From Polychytrium aggregatum (taxonomy: Eukaryota; Chytridiomycota; Chytridiomycetes; Polychytriales), in NCBI RefSeq assembly GCF_025602895.1, contig NW_026516368.1:16395-80394 (forward strand): DNA of 64,000 nt, written 5' to 3'. A model generated the notes under the pieces. The model saw only the letters and a list, made by a program, of their open reading frames with translations. It was not told the origin of the DNA and ran no database searches. A program made the position numbers and the translations under genes. Of the stretch, positions 58,781-64,000 are shown in pieces (the stretch's first letter is position 1; each line of letters opens with the position of its first letter).

Positions 58781-61700
58781 TCAATTTTTCGATCCCGAGT
58801 TGCGTTGCACTTGTGCTTGGCAAAGGTCGATCAGTGTGTCCATTTCCGGAAGGTTGCGGTTGCGGCTGAGGAAGTCGTGGATATCTGCGAGTCCTCCATC
58901 CAAGAGTTCGGCCAGTGGTGCCCACGAGTCGTAAGATGGGTCGTATCCCTGCCAGCGGAGCAAGAACTCGTGTCGATATCCAGGAAGTCGACGTCGTCGG
59001 TTGATCCTGTGTCCAATGATCGCTTCGAACACTGATTCGTCGTTGTGGTTGGGTCCGGGTTCATCAAACACAAGTTGGTCGGTCGATGGTGTGTTGTAGG
59101 GGACGAGGGCGGAAGCGGGGAGTTCGGTTGTAAATCGGAGGGTCCTCGGGAGTCGAAGTCGATATCCAGTCGTTCCGATCTTCTCGATGATCTTGAAGGG
59201 TCCCAAGTACGGCATCCGCATCTTGGAGGGTGTGACGTCGTCCGTGCTGAAGTGATACGCGGTCGTGTCGATCAGGACTTGGTCGCCAATGTCGTAGCTG
59301 ATATCGCGTCGATGTCGGTTGGCGTAGTACAGGGCCCGGTCCTGGGCCTTGCCGATGTTGTCCGAGACCAAGTCCAGAGTCGCTTGCATCTCCTCGATCG
59401 ACTGTGCTGCAGGGTTGGACTCGGCGATGATGTCGGTGTTGGCAGGAGTGCGAGGATGCTGACCGTGCATCAGGAAGAAGGGCGAATGTCCAGTCGAAGC
59501 TGAGCTGTGTGAGTTGAGCGCGAACTGGATGTATGGCACTTGATCGATCCAGCGGGAGCCGAGGGCCAGAGTCGAACAGCGGATGGCCTCGGCGACGGTT
59601 GCCACAAAGCGTTCGACTTGTCCGGCGGCCTCGTGGTGGTGGGCAAAGGCGATCCGGAGTTCGGTCTTGAGCAGAGTGTTAAGTCCTGTCCAGAAGGCCG
59701 ACCGGAAGCGTGTGTCGTGATCCGAGATGAAAGTGCCGGCGAGTCCAAAGTGCACAAAGACATCGCGGAAGTACTGGCGGGCGACGTCTTCGGCCGAGTC
59801 GGTCTTGTTGCCAGGAACCAGGACGACGTACTTGGTGAGGGAGTCGACAAAGATCGTGATCGAGTTGAAGGTGCGTCCCGAGAGTGAGTCCGTGACAGGC
59901 GGGAGTCCGAGGATGAAGTCGAGGGCGACAGTGTCCATCTTGCGGGTGGCCACAGGGATCCGGGAGAAGTGACCGTATGCTTGTTGTCGTCGGATCTTGG
60001 CTCGCTGGCAGATGTCGCAGTGCGAGACCCACTCGGCAATGTCCTTGGACATGGCGGGCCAGTAGTAGTGTGTCGAGATGGCCTTGTAGAGCGTGTTGGT
60101 GCCGGGGTGAGCTGCACAGACAGAGTCGTGGTGGTCCTTGATGATCGAGATGCGGAGGTCCTTGCCGGGGATGCAGATGCGGGTCGAGTCGAAGTAGAGA
60201 ATCCCGTGTCGAAGTGAGAAGCGGTGCAGCTGTGCCTTCATCCACGGCTTGAGTCCGTCGGTCGAGTTGTCGCGGAGGACCGAGATCAGTGCTGACAGGA
60301 TCGGGTCGGAGCTGTACTGAGTGCGGATGGTGTCCAAGAGATCGTCGGGCGGGGGTCCGAGGTTGACAATCGCGTTGATGATCGAGACTTGGACGGCCTT
60401 GGAGATGGCTGTCGGTGTGCGCGAGAGCACGTCGGCGACCTTGTTCCACGAGCCGGGGATCCACTGGATCTCGAGGTCAAAGTCCAGCATCGTGTCGATG
60501 GCTCGCTGTTGGCGCTTGTTGAGGGTCTTGGAGTCGAGGATGTGCTTGAGCGCCTTCTGGTCGGTGTGGAGGAAGACTTTGCGGCCGACGAGGTAGTTCT
60601 TGAACTTGTCGAGGTGGCGGGTGATCGACAGCAGCTCGCCGTTGTAGGGCGAGTAGTTGAGTTCGGATCCGTGCAGTTTCTGCGAGTTGAAAGCGATGGG
60701 GCGCACCGTGCCGGATCCGTCCATGTCCTGCCCGATCCATCCACCAATCGATGCGCTTGACTCGGACCAGTCGGTGAAGAGGTGAATGTCCTTGTCCGGG
60801 TTGACCATGTGCAGCGACTGAGGCGAGAGCAACTTGAGCTGCTCGAAGGCGGCGATGGCGTTGTCGTCCCAGACGACGGACTTGGTCGAGTTGGCGGAGC
60901 GGGTGGTGATCAGAGTCGAGAGTGGACCGGCGAGGGCAGCGTAGCCAGGGACAAAGCTCATGATGGTGTTGGTCAAGCCGAGGAAGCTGCGGAGTTCGTG
61001 TTCGGTCGTTGGTCGCGGGTAGTTCTTGATGGCGTCGATGCGCGAGGGATGCACTTGGATGCGTCCTTCGCCGATGATGAAGCCGAGATAGGTGACGGTC
61101 GAGTTGAAGAACGAACACTTCTCGGGTCGGATCTTGAAGCCGTGTCGGTGGATCTTGTCGAGGACCAGTTCGATGTGGCGGATGTGCTGGTCCTCGTCCT
61201 CGGATGCGATCAGGATGTCGTCGATGTAGACGAACACAAAGTCGTCGATGAACTCGCGGAAGATGTCGTTCATCGCGGCTTGGAACACGGAGGGACTGTT
61301 GGCGAGGCCGAAGGGCATCACAAGCCACTCAAAGTGGCCGTACTTGGTCCTGAAGGCCGTCTTGGGGGTGTCGGCGTCGGCAATGCGGATCTGGTGGAAT
61401 CCGCGTTGCAAGTCGAGCTTGGAGAAGACACGGCACTTGGACAGGCGGTCGATGATCTCGCGCATGTTGGGCAGCGCGGTGCGGTCCTTGACGGTGATCT
61501 TGTTGAGGGCGCGGAAGTCAAAGACGAGTCGGAACTTGTCGCCCTGCTTGACCCAGAAGATCGGTGCGCCGAAGGGCGAGACGGACTTGCGGATGTGGCC
61601 GATCCGGAGCAATCGGTCGAGTTCGTCTTTGAGACGAGCGAGTTCTTCGGCCGACATTTGGTAGAGCGACGACCAGGTTGGCTTGGCAGAGTCGTCGAGT

Positions 61701-62590
61701 CGGATGTTCATGTCGATGCCGGGTCGGTGAGGCGGGAGTTCCTTGAGTTCGTTGAAGGCATCGCGGTACTTTGCGATGATGGATCGGTGTTCGGGGGTCA
61801 GTGGTTCGAGGACACGGGCAAGTTGGGCAACGGGGTCGTAGGGTTCAACAGCAACTGTATTCAAGTCACTGCTCAGAGTACAAACATACACGGCGCCGGG
61901 AGTCGAAGCCAGTGCGTTGATCTGCTGGGTCGACATGTGGTACTGGGATCGGAGTTCGAGGGTCGTGAGTGGCATTCCGGTGTCGGGTCGCGATGCCGTC
62001 CAAGTGTGGTGCTTCCCGTCGATCGAGAACTTGATTCGGTTGGAGGGCCAGTCGATCTCGGGGTTGGTCTGGTCGAGCCAGTTCTTGCCGAGGATAACGT
62101 CCCAGGTGAGTGGCGCGGTGAAGAGGTTGATGCGGGCGTGGTAGTCGTGGATGGTGAGGTCGACGGGATCGGTGACGGAGGACGGGAAGGACTTGCCGTT
62201 GGGCATCGTGACGGCGTTGGCGGTGGTCTTGGTTCGAAGGTCGAGGGTCGAGGCGAGGGTCTCGGAGATGTGCGAGTTGGTCGCACCAGGGTCGATGAGG
62301 ACGGTGATCGGGGAGCCGTTGAGGGTGGCGTCGATCACAAGCAGTCCCTTGCCGTGGTTGGCGGCAATGCGGTGGGGTTCGTCGATGAGAGAGTTGATCA
62401 GGTGAGGTCCGGTGGCGAGAGTCAATAGTTCAGCGTCGGGGGTCGGAGTCGGATGGCGGCAACTCGCCGGGTCCTTCAGAGGTCGTAGTATCCAGGGGTT
62501 GCCGCCTCGTCGTTTCCCTGATCTTCGTAGAAGGTGGCCTGGTCGGCGGTCTCGACGATGGCGTTGATGCGGGGCTGGTTCAAGGGACAC
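58781..62590 (-). CDS. pol: Pol polyprotein of C7
   Basis: 1269 codons, same reading as C1, C2 and C4, uninterrupted. It depends on frameshifting from a gag that is itself broken in this copy, so expression is doubtful unless the gag indels are sequencing errors. Confidence 0.95.
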   Translation of the reverse strand: MSLEPAPHQRHRRDRRPGHLLRRSGKRRGGNPWILRPLKDPASCRHPTPTPDAELLTLATGPHLINSLIDEPHRIAANHGKGLLVIDATLNGSPITVLIDPGATNSHISETLASTLDLRTKTTANAVTMPNGKSFPSSVTDPVDLTIHDYHARINLFTAPLTWDVILGKNWLDQTNPEIDWPSNRIKFSIDGKHHTWTASRPDTGMPLTTLELRSQYHMSTQQINALASTPGAVYVCTLSSDLNTVAVEPYDPVAQLARVLEPLTPEHRSIIAKYRDAFNELKELPPHRPGIDMNIRLDDSAKPTWSSLYQMSAEELARLKDELDRLLRIGHIRKSVSPFGAPIFWVKQGDKFRLVFDFRALNKITVKDRTALPNMREIIDRLSKCRVFSKLDLQRGFHQIRIADADTPKTAFRTKYGHFEWLVMPFGLANSPSVFQAAMNDIFREFIDDFVFVYIDDILIASEDEDQHIRHIELVLDKIHRHGFKIRPEKCSFFNSTVTYLGFIIGEGRIQVHPSRIDAIKNYPRPTTEHELRSFLGLTNTIMSFVPGYAALAGPLSTLITTRSANSTKSVVWDDNAIAAFEQLKLLSPQSLHMVNPDKDIHLFTDWSESSASIGGWIGQDMDGSGTVRPIAFNSQKLHGSELNYSPYNGELLSITRHLDKFKNYLVGRKVFLHTDQKALKHILDSKTLNKRQQRAIDTMLDFDLEIQWIPGSWNKVADVLSRTPTAISKAVQVSIINAIVNLGPPPDDLLDTIRTQYSSDPILSALISVLRDNSTDGLKPWMKAQLHRFSLRHGILYFDSTRICIPGKDLRISIIKDHHDSVCAAHPGTNTLYKAISTHYYWPAMSKDIAEWVSHCDICQRAKIRRQQAYGHFSRIPVATRKMDTVALDFILGLPPVTDSLSGRTFNSITIFVDSLTKYVVLVPGNKTDSAEDVARQYFRDVFVHFGLAGTFISDHDTRFRSAFWTGLNTLLKTELRIAFAHHHEAAGQVERFVATVAEAIRCSTLALGSRWIDQVPYIQFALNSHSSASTGHSPFFLMHGQHPRTPANTDIIAESNPAAQSIEEMQATLDLVSDNIGKAQDRALYYANRHRRDISYDIGDQVLIDTTAYHFSTDDVTPSKMRMPYLGPFKIIEKIGTTGYRLRLPRTLRFTTELPASALVPYNTPSTDQLVFDEPGPNHNDESVFEAIIGHRINRRRRLPGYRHEFLLRWQGYDPSYDSWAPLAELLDGGLADIHDFLSRNRNLPEMDTLIDLCQAQVQRNSGSKN
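62455..62518 (-). other. -1 ribosomal frameshift signal of C7
   Basis: Heptamer 62512-62518, hairpin 62455-62506; as in C1. Confidence 0.88.
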
Positions 62591-63534
62591 TGCGAGGCGA
62601 TGTGGCCGAACTTGCGGCAGCGGAAGCAGCCTCCGTTACGGCGGAGGTACTCCTTCTCGCGGTCGGTGAGCTTCTTGATCGGGCGCATGTCGACGTTGTC
62701 GAGGTCCATGGCGTTGGGGTCACGTGCGGGAGGCTGGGTCGGCTGGAAGGCGGGACGAGGAGGACGGACCATTGGGCGGAACTGCGGCTGACCAGGTGGA
62801 GCGCGGAAGAGAGGAGGTCGCTGGAACTGGAGCTCGCGGAAGGGTTGATCGCGGAACTGAGTGCGAGCGGGCTGCTGCATCAGGGGTTGCGATTGACCCA
62901 TAATGGACTCGTATCGCTCGGCGAGGGCCATGGCATCTTCGAGGGTGGCTGTGTTGGAGTCAAGCTTCCATTCGACTTCGATGCGCACCCTGTGCTTGAG
63001 CTTGGTGAGGTAGCGCTGCAGGTTCTGGCGGTTGTTGCTGAAGTGGGGCAGCTCGAGGAGGAGATCGCGGAAGCGAGAGTTGAACTGCTCGACGGAGCCG
63101 GTGTGGCGCAGTGCTTCGAACTCATCCTCGGTGGTGCGCAGCGAGGTGGACGGAAGGAAGGTGTCGCGGACGAGGGACAGGACGGCGGCCGGGGTCAGGT
63201 TGTCGAGTTGCTTGCCCTGGGACCAGAGGCGCCACCAGGTCTTGGCCTTGCCCTTGAGGTTCATGGCGACGGTGGGCGACAGCGGTGGCGTCATCGAGAC
63301 TGTGGAAGGCAATGTACTCGGTCATTGAGAAGACAAACTCGTCAACGACAGCAGCCTTACGCTCGCCAGTGAAGGCGTCGGGGAGCGGGATCTTGGGACG
63401 CTTGAAACCGGGAGGGACCGTGGGGAGATTCGGCTGGGCAGTCAGGGCGGAGAGGACCAGGGCGCGGTCCTCGAGCGATAGTTGTTCAAGGCCTGGAGAC
63501 AGGCATTGACGGCGGGATCGTCCGATGCTACCAT
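62476..63534 (-). pseudogene. gag: Gag of C7 with two compensating single-base indels
   Basis: Starts at the LTR-edge ATG (63534) as in the other C copies. One G is missing in a G run near 63490 and one G is added in a run near 63273-63276. Between them the frame is shifted and meets a TGA soon after the first change. Downstream of 63273 the frame is normal through the knuckle and slippery site. Both changes are in homopolymers, so assembly or read error is as likely as real decay. Confidence 0.88.
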
Positions 63535-63999
63535 GTCAGATCACGGGATCAAGAGGAGATCAAAAGAAAAAGATAGAGAAGGGTTTTATTGATCTTAGCG
63601 AGGCTAGGATCTAGAGTCAAGTGTGTCTGGGGTCGAAGGTGATGACCAGAAACATGAGCGGGTGAAGGCGGGCTATTTATCTGTCTGGCGGTCCCGGAGG
63701 CGAAGCCTGCCGCAGCGGGGGCGAAGCAGCGGAGGCGGCGGGACAGCAGCCAGGCAGCAACGGCTAACCGGAGAAACATGTGAAAGTCTGACAAATGCTC
63801 GGTGGCTGACAAATGCGGGTGACACAGCGTCTGACTAATGCATGGTCGATGACAAATGCAGGGAAAACAGAGCGGCGTGTGCAACATGAGAGCAAGGAAA
63901 AAGGAAAGGCGTCACAGGACAAAGGAAAAGGAAAGTGTGCGACGCAAACAGTGACACAAGTGCGACGGTGCAGCTAGGCGGGCAGAGCGATCTGTGACA
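63534..63999 (-). repeat. 5' LTR of C7 (466 bp)
   Basis: Partner of 58281-58746; followed by a single base (C) of the C6 target. Confidence 0.96.
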
Positions 64000-64000
64000 C

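Larger units (their letters stand above)
58281..63999 (-). mobile_element. Family C copy C7 (5719 bp)
   Basis: LTRs 58281-58746 and 63534-63999, full pol, gag with two single-base indels. Left flank CCCAT; base 64000 is C, consistent with the duplication but not sufficient to confirm it. Confidence 0.95.
36374..64000 (-). mobile_element. Oldest visible family C copy C3, interrupted and partial
   Basis: A 66-bp 3' LTR remnant (36374-36439), then pol in two pieces (36474-37520 and 49161-51688), separated by C4 and cut by C5. The remainder lies beyond the right edge. C3 differs from the young C copies at many bases and shares variants with C5 (for example CAGCCAAGCGGGCAGAGGG in the LTR). Confidence 0.9.
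51689..64000 (-). mobile_element. Family C copy C5, partial, interrupted by C6
   Basis: 3' LTR 51689-52154 and a pol 3' part to 53659; the rest is beyond the window. Left flank CCCTT is the predicted duplication. It belongs with C3 to the older subfamily by LTR and pol variants. Confidence 0.92.
53660..64000 (-). mobile_element. Family C copy C6, interrupted by C7, partial
   Basis: 3' LTR 53660-54125, full pol, the C-terminal part of gag to 58280, then C7. Left flank GCTTG. The gag start and 5' LTR are beyond the window. Confidence 0.94.

Noticed and set aside
1-64000. Bacterial operon, phage or CRISPR content
   Set aside because: No Shine-Dalgarno pattern, no phage or Cas domains, no spacer arrays; all repeats are LTRs or element copies.

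Overview
This window is an almost unbroken nest of Ty3/gypsy LTR retrotransposons of the chromodomain-bearing (chromovirus) type. No host gene, tRNA, rRNA or CRISPR array could be supported. CHCC zinc-knuckle Gag, protease-RT-RNaseH-integrase Pol with a C-terminal chromodomain, GC-rich codon use, AATAAA signals and relatives confined to eukaryotes point to a fungus, most likely a GC-rich basidiomycete; the species cannot be named from the sequence. Dense chromovirus nests of this kind are known from basidiomycete centromeres (Tcn elements of Cryptococcus), so a centromeric or other heterochromatic location is a reasonable inference, not a demonstration.

Four families are present, named here A to D. 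Family A has 309-bp LTRs (TGTAGGAG...GTTACA), a tRNA-type primer site and a ~5.47-kb body. Family B has 419-bp LTRs and a 6.08-kb body. Family C has 466-bp LTRs and a 5.72-kb body; its Gag start codon is formed across the LTR/primer-site junction. Family D has 385-bp LTRs and a 5.92-kb body. B and D are sister families and appear to be self-primed like Tf1/sushi. Every insertion whose two ends are in the window has a 5-bp target duplication.

Layout, left half (1-36154): an outermost A element (A0, left end off-window) was hit by A1 (ends 3878) and by a composite A3/A4 element (4026-35539, duplication CCAGC). A3 contains the complete inverted A2 (4847-10313). A4 contains B (13388-19463), C1 (23519-29237) and, within its 3' LTR, C2 (29678-35396). 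The composite has three LTRs; a shared base in the outer two and not in the middle one suggests that a nested insertion was later shortened by homologous recombination. A 219-bp unclassified stretch (36155-36373) follows.

Right half (36374-64000): an older C copy (C3) was hit by C4 (37521-49160, itself carrying D at 42839-48754 within its 5' LTR) and by C5; C5 was hit by C6 and C6 by C7 (58281-63999). C3, C5 and C6 run off the right edge.

How the genes work together: gag makes the particle protein and pol the enzymes. In all four families pol lies in the -1 frame relative to gag, overlaps or abuts it, and in A, B and C has no ATG of its own upstream. Each junction has the same in-frame slippery heptamer GGGAAAC, a 5-8 nt spacer and a perfect hairpin around the gag stop codon. 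Between B and D two base pairs of that hairpin have changed on both sides so that pairing is kept. These recoding signals and the B/D self-primers are the most informative non-coding signals in the window.
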